A stretch of DNA of 18,800 nucleotides from Firmicutes bacterium CAG:194 (GTDB lineage Bacteria > Bacillota > Clostridia > Lachnospirales > Lachnospiraceae), in assembly GCA_000432915.1 (NCBI GenBank), contig HF995224.1:1-18800 (forward strand). Direction: 5' to 3'. Positions 1 to 7,698 of this stretch are shown piece by piece (the stretch's first letter is position 1; each line of letters opens with the position of its first letter). Made by a program: the position numbers and the translations under genes. The notes under the pieces were generated by a model that was not told the origin of the DNA, searched no databases, and worked only from the letters and a program-made list of their open reading frames with translations.

Positions 1-185
1 TTCAGTTTTTCCAGGTCATTGGCATCAGGGTCTTTTCTGACAAGTCATATATCAGAGAAGTCTTGATTACGTAAATCACATGGCCGGACTTGATATGCTG
101 GTCATGGAAAGAACATGCGTAATACGCACGTCTGCAGAAATGTAGGCGCCTTGTTATGTTTAGAAGTGCTTTTTCATGCAGAGTA

Positions 186-194
186 TGTTATACT
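186..194 (+). promoter_or_regulatory. Candidate extended -10 promoter for the EIIC-EAL gene
   Basis: TG-T-TATACT matches the extended -10 form (TGn followed by a TATAAT-like hexamer). No good -35 lies 16-18 bp upstream, which is common for extended -10 promoters. Transcription from here would give a leader of about 150 nt before the ATG at 350. This is a pattern match only. Confidence 0.4.
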
Positions 195-308
195 GATTAT
201 CATAGAATAATTTGGCAAAAGACGAAAAAATTGGTAACAGAAGTATTGACGATCAATGCGGTCAGTCTGTTTCTGGACATTGCTGTCTCAGAGAAAGAAT
301 AAGCATAA

Positions 309-328
309 CGCTTTATGGGGGTAAAGCG
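309..328 (+). promoter_or_regulatory. Hairpin directly upstream of the EIIC-EAL ribosome site
   Basis: CGCTTTA (309-315) and TAAAGCG (322-328) form a perfect 7-bp stem around the loop TGGGGG. The stem ends six bases before the Shine-Dalgarno GGGAGG at 335-340. It has no T-run, so it is not an intrinsic terminator. It could affect ribosome access or mRNA stability; that role is inference. Confidence 0.4.
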
Positions 329-349
329 GTTGCAGGGAGGGTACAGGAT

Positions 350-2446
350 ATGGAAAAAATACAAGAGCGCATAATAAACATAACGGATAAACTGGAGAAT
401 AACTGTGTGATCGGTGCAATCAGGCAGGGTATGATCCTGATGATCCCGCTGCTTGTGGTCGGCTATATGTCTGCCATGTTGATCAATTTGCCAATTCCCG
501 CATTTCAGCAATTTTTGTCAGAGCTTTGGGGCGGATGTATCAGAGCATTTTTGGAAAATGTTTATGTCAGTGTGAATGAATTTTTTGCCGTCTATCTGAC
601 TGTTGCAACAAGTGTCAGTTACTCCATGATGAAGTGCAGAAGGCACGGCATTTACGAAAGCACCGGAAATATTGTTGTTCTGGTGGTCATTACACTGGCA
701 GCCTTTGCCGCTTATGCAGGCATTGGGTATGAAGATTTTTCCGTTGCAAGATGCAGCAATATGTATGCATTTAATGCCTTGCTTGTAGCACTGATTTCCG
801 GCGGTATTTACTATGCTCTGAAAGAAAGCAGATTTCTGCAGACAAAGCAGAGGACAAATGCGGATAATGTTTATATCGGAGCGGTAGAGGGAATTCTGCC
901 GGCGGTTGTGATCATTGGCTTTTTTGTATTGCTCAGACAAGTGATTTATGTGATGTTTGGTGTATACGGCTTACAGGAGCTGTTGGAAATCTTGTTCAAT
1001 TTTTTACTAAAGCCCTTGAAAAACGGTGTGGGCGCAGGACTGATCATAATCCTGCTGACGCATAGTCTGTGGTTTCTCGGTATTCACGGGCATGATATGC
1101 TGGATACAGTGATCAAACAGAACTTTACAGATGTGACAGCAGGTATTTTCAGTAAAACAATGCAGGATGTGTTTGTAAATCTGGGAGGAACGGGTGCAGC
1201 CCTGTGTCTGGTGATTGCCATACTATTGTTTGCAAAGAAAAAAGGAGTCCGTCAGGTGGCGGGCATGGCAGCACCGAGTGTACTGTTTAATATAAGTGAG
1301 ATTGCGCTTTTTGGTATTCCTGTGATTTTGAATCCAATCTTCCTTATTCCGTTTTTGCTCGTACCGGTTTCTAATTTCCTGATCACATATGCAGCCATTT
1401 ATCTCGGACTGGTTCCGCATGTGATCCGGGAGATAGACTGGACAACGCCGATCTTCCTGAGCGGCTATCAGGCAACCGGTTCCTGGGCAGGCGTGATTTT
1501 GCAGCTTGTCTGTCTGACGGTCGGTATTCTGATCTATAAGCCGTTTATCGCTTTGTATGAAAAGGAGAATGAGCGGCGTATGCTCCGGGATGTGAAACGT
1601 CTGGTAGAGGAGATGCAGCGGGAAGAGGAAAACATTGCAATCTCTTATCTGACGAAACGTGAGGATGATCTCGGGCATATAGCACGTATCCTGGCAGCAG
1701 ATCTGGTGGATGCGGTCCGGAAAAATGAACTGTTTCTGGTATATCAGCCTCAGGTAAACTGTGAGGAGGCCTGCATCGGTGTAGAAGCATTGATCCGCTG
1801 GAAGCATCCGGAGATCGGGTTCATTTATCCACCGCTGATCATCCAGCTTGCCAAGGAGAAAAAAGTACTGCATAAACTGGAAGAATATATTATTGATGAG
1901 GCAGCCAATGTACTATCCAGGCTGGAGCCGCTGATACCGCAGGATTTCAAAATTTCCGTGAATATCACCAATGAATCTCTTGCATGGGAGGATCTGGAAG
2001 AGCACATTGCGGAAGCAGTGGAAAAATACAAAATATCAAGCAAGTATCTATGTCTTGAGATAACAGAACAGGATGCACTTTCTTCTTCTGATGTTGTAAC
2101 GGATAAGATCAGGAATCTGAAGGCGAGAGGACATCGTTTCCTGATCGATGATTTTGGAATGGGACATACCTCTCTTATGTATCTGCAGACAAATTATTTT
2201 GATGTGGTAAAGCTGGATGGTGCGCTGACGAGAGATATACTGACCAATGAGAGAAATAGAGATATCATTTCATCCATTGTATATCTGGGAAAATCTCTGC
2301 ATTTTAAGATCATAGCAGAATATGTGGAGACAAAGGAGCAGAGAAATAAGCTGAAAGAGCTGGGATGCGATGCATTTCAGGGCTATCTGTACAGCAAACC
2401 GCTGGAATTTGATGAACTGATCAGATGGCTGGAGCAGCATAAATAA
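350..2446 (+). CDS. PTS EIIC (lactose/cellobiose-type) membrane domain fused to an EAL c-di-GMP phosphodiesterase domain
   Basis: This 698-residue fusion has an N-terminal multi-pass EIIC domain (about residues 15-410) and a C-terminal EAL domain (about 445-697), joined by a charged helical linker. The EIIC part has the family segments HSLWFLGIHGHD (H246) and NISEIALFGIPVILNP (E317), matching the conserved His and Glu near the sugar in cellobiose-type EIIC. The EAL part keeps its signature residues: EAL at 479-481, SVNIT, LEITE, IDDFGMGHTS (D600/D601), VVKLD, AEYVET and QGYLYSKP, so phosphodiesterase activity is plausible. No EIIA or EIIB is fused or encoded nearby, so it may sense sugar rather than carry out a full PTS reaction. 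I chose ATG 350 because GGGAGG (335-340) lies 9 nt upstream; the frame stays open to a TTG at 212, but that stretch does not look like protein. It probably sits in the membrane with EAL in the cytoplasm and links sugar availability to c-di-GMP. The architecture occurs in other clostridia. Confidence 0.9.
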   Translation: MEKIQERIINITDKLENNCVIGAIRQGMILMIPLLVVGYMSAMLINLPIPAFQQFLSELWGGCIRAFLENVYVSVNEFFAVYLTVATSVSYSMMKCRRHGIYESTGNIVVLVVITLAAFAAYAGIGYEDFSVARCSNMYAFNALLVALISGGIYYALKESRFLQTKQRTNADNVYIGAVEGILPAVVIIGFFVLLRQVIYVMFGVYGLQELLEILFNFLLKPLKNGVGAGLIIILLTHSLWFLGIHGHDMLDTVIKQNFTDVTAGIFSKTMQDVFVNLGGTGAALCLVIAILLFAKKKGVRQVAGMAAPSVLFNISEIALFGIPVILNPIFLIPFLLVPVSNFLITYAAIYLGLVPHVIREIDWTTPIFLSGYQATGSWAGVILQLVCLTVGILIYKPFIALYEKENERRMLRDVKRLVEEMQREEENIAISYLTKREDDLGHIARILAADLVDAVRKNELFLVYQPQVNCEEACIGVEALIRWKHPEIGFIYPPLIIQLAKEKKVLHKLEEYIIDEAANVLSRLEPLIPQDFKISVNITNESLAWEDLEEHIAEAVEKYKISSKYLCLEITEQDALSSSDVVTDKIRNLKARGHRFLIDDFGMGHTSLMYLQTNYFDVVKLDGALTRDILTNERNRDIISSIVYLGKSLHFKIIAEYVETKEQRNKLKELGCDAFQGYLYSKPLEFDELIRWLEQHK

Positions 2447-2491
2447 CGGAAAAATAGACTGGTATGGTAAAAATAATGCAAATTGGCTGTT

Positions 2492-2517
2492 TTGACGAAG
2501 CCACGCGCGTGTATAAT
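2492..2517 (+). promoter_or_regulatory. Candidate promoter of the S component-ywlG operon with a palindrome in the spacer
   Basis: A perfect -10 TATAAT (2512-2517) is preceded by TTGACG (2492-2497). The spacer is only 14 bp (15 if TTTGAC is used), shorter than the usual 16-18. Inside it is a perfect 10-bp palindrome, CACGCGCGTG (2502-2511), which could be an operator. The following gene starts at 2557. Confidence 0.55.
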
Positions 2518-2556
2518 AGCCTTCAAAGAATATATCGTTTTATGAGGAGGTCTATT

Positions 2557-3087
2557 ATGAATAAGAAACTTACGACCAGTGTAACAGCAGCAATGCTTGC
2601 AGCCCTTACCTGTATTGCTACAATGGTGATCAAGGTTCCGACGATCGGAACAAATGGGTATGTCAATATCGGTGATTCTGTGGTAGTATTGTCAATGTGG
2701 ATTTTAGGAAATCCTTATGGTGCACTTGCAGCGGGTATCGGTTCCGGTCTTGCGGATCTGATCTCAGGCTATGGCAGTTATGTACCGGGAACGGCAGTGA
2801 TCAAATTTGCGATGGCTTTTGTGGGCTATCTGGTATATAAGGCAATGGCAAACGGGAAAATCCCGAAAACAGCCGCTTATATTGTCAGCAGTCTTGTAGC
2901 GGAAGTGATCATGGTAGCCGGCTACTTCTTATATGAAGCAACTTTCCTGGGATATGGTGTAGCGGCCGCAGCATCCATACCAAGTAATATGGTACAGGGT
3001 ATTACCTGTCTGGTACTTGGTAATCTGCTGATCCAGGCGCTGTCAAGGGTTCCTTACATAAATGGATTGATGGTTGAAAAGAGGTAA
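2557..3087 (+). CDS. ECF transporter S component (substrate-binding membrane subunit)
   Basis: This is a 176-residue, highly hydrophobic protein with about five or six membrane segments. It has the typical S-component order: a short positive N-terminus (MNKK), then KVPTIGTNGYVNIGDSVV, WILGNPYGALAAGIGSGLAD and GYGSYVPGTAVIKFAMAF. This places it in the ECF-type family that includes riboflavin- and HmpT-like S components (Pfam ECF-ribofla_trS). S components capture a vitamin or similar small molecule and work with a shared EcfA/EcfA'/EcfT module, which is not in this window. The substrate cannot be read from the sequence. ATG 2557 is chosen because GAGGAGG (2544-2550) lies 6 nt upstream; a longer frame from 2464 would run through the promoter. 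The gene is followed after 5 bp by the ywlG-like gene, so they are very likely co-transcribed. Confidence 0.88.
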   Translation: MNKKLTTSVTAAMLAALTCIATMVIKVPTIGTNGYVNIGDSVVVLSMWILGNPYGALAAGIGSGLADLISGYGSYVPGTAVIKFAMAFVGYLVYKAMANGKIPKTAAYIVSSLVAEVIMVAGYFLYEATFLGYGVAAAASIPSNMVQGITCLVLGNLLIQALSRVPYINGLMVEKR

Positions 3088-3092
3088 GTATC

Positions 3093-3638
3093 ATGTATGA
3101 GGAAATTACAGCACAGGCTGAAAAGGTAACGGAGGAGATCATCGGGGTATCGGGGATCAAAAAGGGTCAGATTCTCGTGGTCGGATGCTCAACAAGTGAG
3201 ATCTGTGGAGACAAGATAGGAACGAACTCCAATCTGGATGTTGCAAAGGCTGCGTTCAAGGGTATTTACGAGGCAGCATGCAGAAAGGGCATTTATGTTG
3301 CGACGCAGTGCTGTGAACACCTGAATAGAGCGATCATTGTAGAGCGGGAAGCGGTTCCGTTTGCAGAGATTGTAAATGTAGTTCCGCAGCCAAAGGCGGG
3401 CGGTTCGCTTTCGACAACTGCTTACGAGACATTTCGCGATCCTGTGGCAGTGGAAGAGATCAAGGCGGATGCAGGTATTGATATCGGTGGAACGCTCATC
3501 GGTATGCACCTGAAAAAGGTGGCGGTTCCGGTAAGACTTGTCAACAATCATATCGGACAGGCTTATGTTTCCGCGGCGCGTACAAGGCCGAAATTTATTG
3601 GTGGACAAAGAGCCCATTATGATGATACATTAAAATAA
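3093..3638 (+). CDS. ywlG: YwlG / UPF0340 (TIGR01440) family protein
   Basis: This 181-residue soluble protein matches the UPF0340 family along its whole length: VVGCSTSEICGDKIGTNSN near the N-terminus, then ATQCCEHLNRA, VPQPKAGGSLSTTAYE, ADAGIDIGGTLIGMHLK and, near the C-terminus, a TRPKFIGGQRAHYDD segment. The family is widely conserved in Bacillota, but its biochemical role is not established; the conserved Cys, His and Gly-rich segments suggest a binding or catalytic pocket. The ribosome site AAGAGG (3079-3084) overlaps the end of the S-component gene and the start is 5 bp after its stop, so the two are translated from one mRNA. That pairing hints at a job connected with the transported molecule, but this is inference. 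A strong terminator follows. Confidence 0.9.
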   Translation: MYEEITAQAEKVTEEIIGVSGIKKGQILVVGCSTSEICGDKIGTNSNLDVAKAAFKGIYEAACRKGIYVATQCCEHLNRAIIVEREAVPFAEIVNVVPQPKAGGSLSTTAYETFRDPVAVEEIKADAGIDIGGTLIGMHLKKVAVPVRLVNNHIGQAYVSAARTRPKFIGGQRAHYDDTLK

Positions 3639-3650
3639 GCAATTCAGAAG

Positions 3651-3690
3651 ACGGCGGCTTCCTGCGAAGCCGCCGTTTCGTCTTTCTGTA
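3651..3690 (+). terminator. Rho-independent terminator after ywlG
   Basis: ACGGCGGCTTC (3651-3661) pairs perfectly over 11 bp with GAAGCCGCCGT (3666-3676) around the loop CTGC. It is followed by a T-rich stretch, TTCGTCTTTCTGT. It separates the S component-ywlG operon from sbcDC. Confidence 0.9.
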
Positions 3691-3720
3691 TAGGAAATTC
3701 CTTTGGAATCCTCTATACAG
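3686..3720. repeat. Imperfect 35-bp inverted repeat upstream of sbcD
   Basis: CTGTATAG (3686-3693) and CTATACAG (3713-3720) are perfect 8-bp arms; an inner pair ATTCC/GGAAT continues the stem to a TTT loop, with one G-T and two mismatches between. It follows the ywlG terminator and has no T-run on either strand. It may be an operator, a small structured RNA segment or a dispersed intergenic palindromic repeat. Confidence 0.6.
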
Positions 3721-3729
3721 CAAAAGCAA

Positions 3730-3739
3730 GCAAGCTTGC
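3730..3739. repeat. 10-bp perfect palindrome upstream of sbcD
   Basis: GCAAGCTTGC is self-complementary and lies about 48 bp before the sbcD start. It could be part of a control site for sbcDC, but no promoter is clear beside it and chance cannot be excluded. Confidence 0.3.
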
Positions 3740-3786
3740 AAGGATGCGCACACTTTATTCTGGAAAAGGGAAACAGGAGGGAATTC

Positions 3787-4932
3787 ATGAAATTTTTGCA
3801 TACGTCCGACTGGCATCTGGGCATGACCTGGAGAGGCGGTATTTCTTATCGGAAGGATCAGGAATTCATGATACGGCAGATCTGCCGTATCGCAGCAGAA
3901 GAGCAGGTAGACGGGATTCTTCTGGCAGGAGATATTTTTGACAAGAGCATAGCATCACAGGAAGCACTGGAACTATATGATGAGGCAATGACCGAAATCT
4001 GCAACGGGCTCCGGATTCCTGTTTATCTGATCGCAGGGAACCATGACGGCGCACAGCGGATCGCACAATGCAGCGCGCTGCTGGAAAAAAGCGGGCTATA
4101 TATTGCAGGTGCACTTACCGGAAAACCGCAGAAAGTGCGAAATGGGGATGTTGATATTTATCTGCTTCCATGGATCTCTACCGATAAGGTGCGTTCTGTT
4201 TTCCCGGAGCAGGCAGAGAAGGTGCTGTCCATGGAGGATGCCTACAGAATTGTTCTGGACAGATACCGTGTGGATTTTACGCCCGGACAGAAAAATATAT
4301 TGGTTGCGCACGCGTTTATTGTGAATGCGCAGACATCGGAAAGCGACAGAGCTGCGGAAGTCGGGCGTGCAACAATGGTAAGCGCTTCGGTATTTGAAGG
4401 CTTTGATTATGTGGCACTGGGGCATCTGCACGGACCACAGCAGATCAGTGAAAGGATCCGTTACAGCGGAACGCCGATGGCATATTCCTTTGGAAAAGAA
4501 GAAAAACAGGAGAAGAGTGTGACCGTTCTGGATACGGATACGATGCAGCAGAAAACAGTCAGTATGCCGCAGCTACATAAGAGAGTGACACTGACAGGAA
4601 ACTTTGACGAACTGTTAGAGGCGGCTTATGAAGAAGAAATCCTACAGGGCTATGTGCGGTTGGATGTAACAGACCGTTATGTGGGGATGGAGTCTGTGGC
4701 ACTGCTCCGTGAGCGCTACAGCAATCTGCTTGAGGTGACGGGCAGGGACTTTGAGCGGGAAGATGCCAGGATCACAATGTCGGTCGATGAGCTGGAACAG
4801 GCAGATAAAGATCCTGACAAGATCTTTACAAGGTACTGTGAGGACATTCTGGAGCAGGAACCGGATACACATTTGAAAGCACTTTTTGACAAGGCGTGCA
4901 GAAGTTATGAAAAGGAGGCGGAGAGCAGATGA
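3787..4932 (+). CDS. sbcD: SbcD (Mre11-type) exonuclease subunit of SbcCD
   Basis: This 381-residue protein is the nuclease half of the SbcCD (Mre11-Rad50) complex, which opens and trims hairpins and blocked DNA ends during repair and replication in the cytoplasm. The metallophosphoesterase motifs are all present: D8 and H10 in HTSDWHLG, GDIFD with D49, GNHD with N85/H86, H175 in VAHAF, and GHLH with H213/H215. The length is close to that of E. coli SbcD (about 400). ATG 3787 is supported by GGAGGG (3776-3781) 5 nt upstream; the frame is open further upstream but runs through the inverted repeat. The stop codon overlaps the sbcC start (ATGA), so the two subunits are translationally coupled. 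The gene follows a terminator and so needs its own promoter, which I could not pin down. Confidence 0.95.
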   Translation: MKFLHTSDWHLGMTWRGGISYRKDQEFMIRQICRIAAEEQVDGILLAGDIFDKSIASQEALELYDEAMTEICNGLRIPVYLIAGNHDGAQRIAQCSALLEKSGLYIAGALTGKPQKVRNGDVDIYLLPWISTDKVRSVFPEQAEKVLSMEDAYRIVLDRYRVDFTPGQKNILVAHAFIVNAQTSESDRAAEVGRATMVSASVFEGFDYVALGHLHGPQQISERIRYSGTPMAYSFGKEEKQEKSVTVLDTDTMQQKTVSMPQLHKRVTLTGNFDELLEAAYEEEILQGYVRLDVTDRYVGMESVALLRERYSNLLEVTGRDFEREDARITMSVDELEQADKDPDKIFTRYCEDILEQEPDTHLKALFDKACRSYEKEAESR

Positions 4933-7580
4933 AACCATGTACGGTAGAGTTTCAGGCATTTGGACCTTATGCGGGGCATGAACTGGTGGATTTTGAAAAG
5001 CTCGCTGCCAGGGGACTGTTCCTGATCTGCGGCAAAACAGGAACCGGAAAAACAATGATACTGGATGCCATTACCTTTGCCTTGTATGGAAAGAGCAGCG
5101 GACACGGCAGGGACGATTTTGAGGCAATGCGCTGTACGAATGCGGCTTTTGACGTGACGACATATGTCAGGTTTACTTTTGAAAACAATGGAATCTATTA
5201 TCGATTTGAGCGCAGACTGGAACGTAAACGGAAAAACTTGTCTGCTTCCTATATGGTATGGCAGAAGGACGAAAATGGAACGTGGACTGCACTGTTCGAA
5301 AATGCAAAGGAAAAAATGCTGAATGAGAAAGCGGAGGAAATCATCGGGCTTTCTTACGAGCAGTTCCGTCAGGTCATTGTATTGCCGCAGGGGCAGTTTG
5401 AAAAATTCCTGACTTCCGATTCGGCAGATAAGGAAAAGATCCTGACAAGTATTTTCGGTGAGGAAAAATGGCAGGCGGTCGCACAGCTCATGTTTGAAGA
5501 AGCAACGGAGCGCAGACAGCAGCTAAAGAGCCTGCAGGAGCAGATCAGCAACAGCCTGCAGGAGGAAGCCTGTGAAACGCTGGCAGAACTGGAAGCGGTC
5601 ATTGCACAGAAAAAAGAAGGACTTGTTACAATGGAAGCTGCTTATCAGGAAGGTGCCTGTGAAAAACAGATCAGAGCGCTTCGTGACAGACTGGCGCTTG
5701 TCAGCAGGTTTCAGGATCTGCGCAGGGGAAAGGCATGTGTCAGGGCATATGAGGAAAAACAGCATGATCGCGCGGAGCAGGAAAAAAGAATACAGGACGC
5801 CAGAAGGGCGGAAAAAGTGAAAGAACTGCTTTTGGAACTGCACAGGGCAGAAGCTGCACAGGCAGAAAGAAAGACGGCAGTGCGGGCAGCGGATCAGGCA
5901 GCAGGACAGGCGAAACAGCAGGCAGAACAGATCTTTTTGCAGGTGACGGCGCAGCAGCAAAAAAACGATGAGATTGAGGAAAAGAAAGCGCAGAAGATAC
6001 AGCTCACAGCAAAAATAACGGATTATGAAAGTATAGCAGCATTGGAACAGAACTTTCAAAAACAACGAAAGGCTGCAGAATCCGCCTTGCAGGAGGCTGA
6101 GCAGGAAAAACAGGTTTATGAGAGCTACGCCCCCAAGCTGGTCATGCTCCATGAGACATATGAAACCGACATGGAAGAACATCGAAAACTGCTTGCAGCC
6201 TATCTGGCAGGCATTACAGGAGAACTGGCAGCCTCCCTTGTCGAAGGACAGCCTTGTCCGGTCTGTGGCAGCAGAGAGCATCCGCAGAAGGCAGTGAGGA
6301 CAGAGGCAGATACGTCCAAAGAGCACGTAGAAGAAAAAAGAGCCGAAGCGGAAGCTGTTTATCAGAAGCTGCAGCAGACGATGCAAAAGCAGGAGCAGGC
6401 AAAAAAGAAGTATGAGGAAAAGCAGAGACTGGCACAGGAACTTCAGCTTGCTAAAGAAACTGCCTATACAAGACTGGCGGAAATGCAAAACAATCTGATC
6501 CCGGAGATAGGATCGCTTGCAGAGCTGCAAAAGAAGCTGCAGCAGCTGACCGATGAGATCGGGAAGGATACGGAGAAGCTGCAGAGCCTGACGAAGATGC
6601 TGGAACAGGCAAACAACACCGTAGCGGAGACGGCGGCAAAAGCGGAGCTTGCGCGTCAGGAGGAAGAACTGACACAAAAGAAGCAGGAAGCAGCTATGCA
6701 GGCGGTGGCAAAGGGGCTTTCGGAACATGGATTTGCTGATATCAAAGAGGCGGAACAGCTGCTGATGGGCGAGAAGGAGCTGGAAGGTATGCGGCGGCAG
6801 ATCGCGGATTATGATGCGGGTAAAAAGGCAGCAGAGGAACAGGTAATGCGTCTGCAGGAGGAGCTTGGCAGGCAGCAGGAGCCGGATGAGGAATCCTGCA
6901 AAACAGAGCTGGCACGGCTGGAGAAGCTGCAGGAAACTTATGCAAAGGAAACAGCGGTTCTTTCAGAGACGATCAGACGGCTCTCCGAAAAAGCGGATAA
7001 ACTTGCTCAGGCAGGAGAGGGACTTGAAGAAAAGCTGCTGGAGGCAGAGCAGGATCTGGCATTTGCCAAAAAGCTGCGCGGAGACGCCGGAACCGGATTG
7101 CAGAGATATGTGCTGGGCATTTTGTTCTCTTCTGTGATAGCAGCGGCTAACCGAATGCTCTCCATGGTGCACGGCGGCAGATACCGGTTATTCAGATCGG
7201 ATGAAAAGGCACAGGGCAGTAATAAAAGAGGTCTGGAACTGAAAGTATACGATAAAAACAGCGAGGAACATGAGGGACGGTTTGTCAGTACTCTTTCAGG
7301 CGGCGAAAAATTTCTGGCTTCGCTTGCCCTGTCGATCGGGATGTCAACGATCGCGCAAAAGAGTGGAATCCGGATAGAAGCACTGTTTATTGATGAGGGA
7401 TTTGGTTCGCTTGATGAAGATTCCATTACGGATGCCATGCAGATACTTGGCAGTATCCAGCAGGCAAACGGCCTTGTAGGGATCATATCCCATGTGCAGC
7501 TTCTGCAGGAGCGTATTCCGACAAAACTGCGTGTGGAAGAAACGGAAAAAGGCAGTCATATCATACAGACGATCGGATAA
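4929..7580 (+). CDS. sbcC: SbcC (Rad50-type) ATPase subunit of SbcCD
   Basis: This 883-residue SMC-like ATPase pairs with SbcD. The N-terminal head has Walker A GKTGTGKT (35-42) and the QGQF Q-loop region. Two long Glu/Lys/Gln/Ala-rich coiled-coil stretches (about 180-435 and 455-700) flank the zinc hook CPVC (C443, C446). The C-terminal head has the ABC signature LSGGEK (789-794) and Walker B ALFIDE (D822, E823) followed by GFGSLDED. All catalytic motifs are intact. It is shorter than E. coli or B. subtilis SbcC (over 1,000 residues), with the difference in the coiled coils. The start overlaps the sbcD stop; AGGAGG (4913-4918) supports it. The Glu/Lys/Gln-rich coiled coil produces long meaningless open frames on the opposite strand. 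Confidence 0.96.
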   Translation: MKPCTVEFQAFGPYAGHELVDFEKLAARGLFLICGKTGTGKTMILDAITFALYGKSSGHGRDDFEAMRCTNAAFDVTTYVRFTFENNGIYYRFERRLERKRKNLSASYMVWQKDENGTWTALFENAKEKMLNEKAEEIIGLSYEQFRQVIVLPQGQFEKFLTSDSADKEKILTSIFGEEKWQAVAQLMFEEATERRQQLKSLQEQISNSLQEEACETLAELEAVIAQKKEGLVTMEAAYQEGACEKQIRALRDRLALVSRFQDLRRGKACVRAYEEKQHDRAEQEKRIQDARRAEKVKELLLELHRAEAAQAERKTAVRAADQAAGQAKQQAEQIFLQVTAQQQKNDEIEEKKAQKIQLTAKITDYESIAALEQNFQKQRKAAESALQEAEQEKQVYESYAPKLVMLHETYETDMEEHRKLLAAYLAGITGELAASLVEGQPCPVCGSREHPQKAVRTEADTSKEHVEEKRAEAEAVYQKLQQTMQKQEQAKKKYEEKQRLAQELQLAKETAYTRLAEMQNNLIPEIGSLAELQKKLQQLTDEIGKDTEKLQSLTKMLEQANNTVAETAAKAELARQEEELTQKKQEAAMQAVAKGLSEHGFADIKEAEQLLMGEKELEGMRRQIADYDAGKKAAEEQVMRLQEELGRQQEPDEESCKTELARLEKLQETYAKETAVLSETIRRLSEKADKLAQAGEGLEEKLLEAEQDLAFAKKLRGDAGTGLQRYVLGILFSSVIAAANRMLSMVHGGRYRLFRSDEKAQGSNKRGLELKVYDKNSEEHEGRFVSTLSGGEKFLASLALSIGMSTIAQKSGIRIEALFIDEGFGSLDEDSITDAMQILGSIQQANGLVGIISHVQLLQERIPTKLRVEETEKGSHIIQTIG

Positions 7581-7584
7581 AGAC

Positions 7585-7631
7585 ACCTGTCTAAAACTAT
7601 CCTTTTGGTTAGTTTTAGACAGGTATTTTTT
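7585..7631 (+). terminator. Rho-independent terminator after sbcC, overlapping the paralog 1 promoter box
   Basis: A perfect 15-bp stem pairs ACCTGTCTAAAACTA (7585-7599) with TAGTTTTAGACAGGT (7610-7624). The interior adds CC/GG and a TTTT loop, and ATTTTTT (7625-7631) follows. It ends the sbcDC transcript. The centre of this hairpin is the same 22-bp block that recurs before the regulator gene, so the site may have two jobs. Confidence 0.92.
7593..7614. promoter_or_regulatory. Candidate regulator-binding box, copy 1 (shared 22-bp block)
   Basis: This block is identical at all 22 positions to 12431-12452. Its core, AACTATCCTTTTGGTTAGTT, is an imperfect 20-bp palindrome centred between 7604 and 7605, about 43 bp before the predicted transcription start. 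LuxR-type activators commonly bind 20-bp palindromes near -42. I infer that the LuxR/MalT-like regulator at 12548 binds here. Confidence 0.5.
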
Positions 7632-7633
7632 CT

Positions 7634-7641
7634 GATAGAAT
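7634..7641 (+). promoter_or_regulatory. Extended -10 promoter of paralog 1
   Basis: The sequence from 7633 reads TG-A-TAGAAT, an extended -10 (hexamer 7636-7641). There is no good -35 hexamer; its place is taken by the shared palindromic box, as expected for an activator-dependent promoter. The predicted transcription start is near 7648. Confidence 0.55.
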
Positions 7642-7644
7642 AAA

Positions 7645-7687
7645 TATGTATCTGTGAGGACAGTTGTGCATAGCTTTATTGTGTAAA
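7645..7687 (+). promoter_or_regulatory. Conserved 5' leader hairpin, copy 1
   Basis: This 43-nt segment matches 12488-12530 at 39 positions; all four differences are transitions. TATGTAT (7645-7651) pairs with GTGCATA (7666-7672), and CTG (7652-7654) with CAG (7661-7663), leaving the loop TGAGGA. The hairpin would lie at the very 5' end of the mRNA. GGA in a hairpin loop resembles CsrA sites; this is suggestive only. Confidence 0.55.
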
Positions 7688-7698
7688 GGAGAAAGGAA

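Larger units (their letters stand above)
1..349. other. Region without an intact gene: possible degraded gene tail and leader of the EIIC-EAL gene
   Basis: I see no intact gene here. A + strand open frame at 41-145 ends in TAG and reads like coding sequence (ending DYVNHMAGLDMLVMERTC, then about seven residues). The bases before it look coding in a different frame (3-74, ending in TAA), so this may be a frameshifted or decayed 3' end of an upstream gene; I do not recognise the family. The region also holds a perfect 13-bp palindrome (TGCGTA-A-TACGCA, 116-128), an 8-bp palindrome TTACGTAA (67-74), an extended -10 promoter (186-194) and a hairpin (309-328) before the first gene. I see no convincing terminator, tRNA or riboswitch. 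Confidence 0.4.
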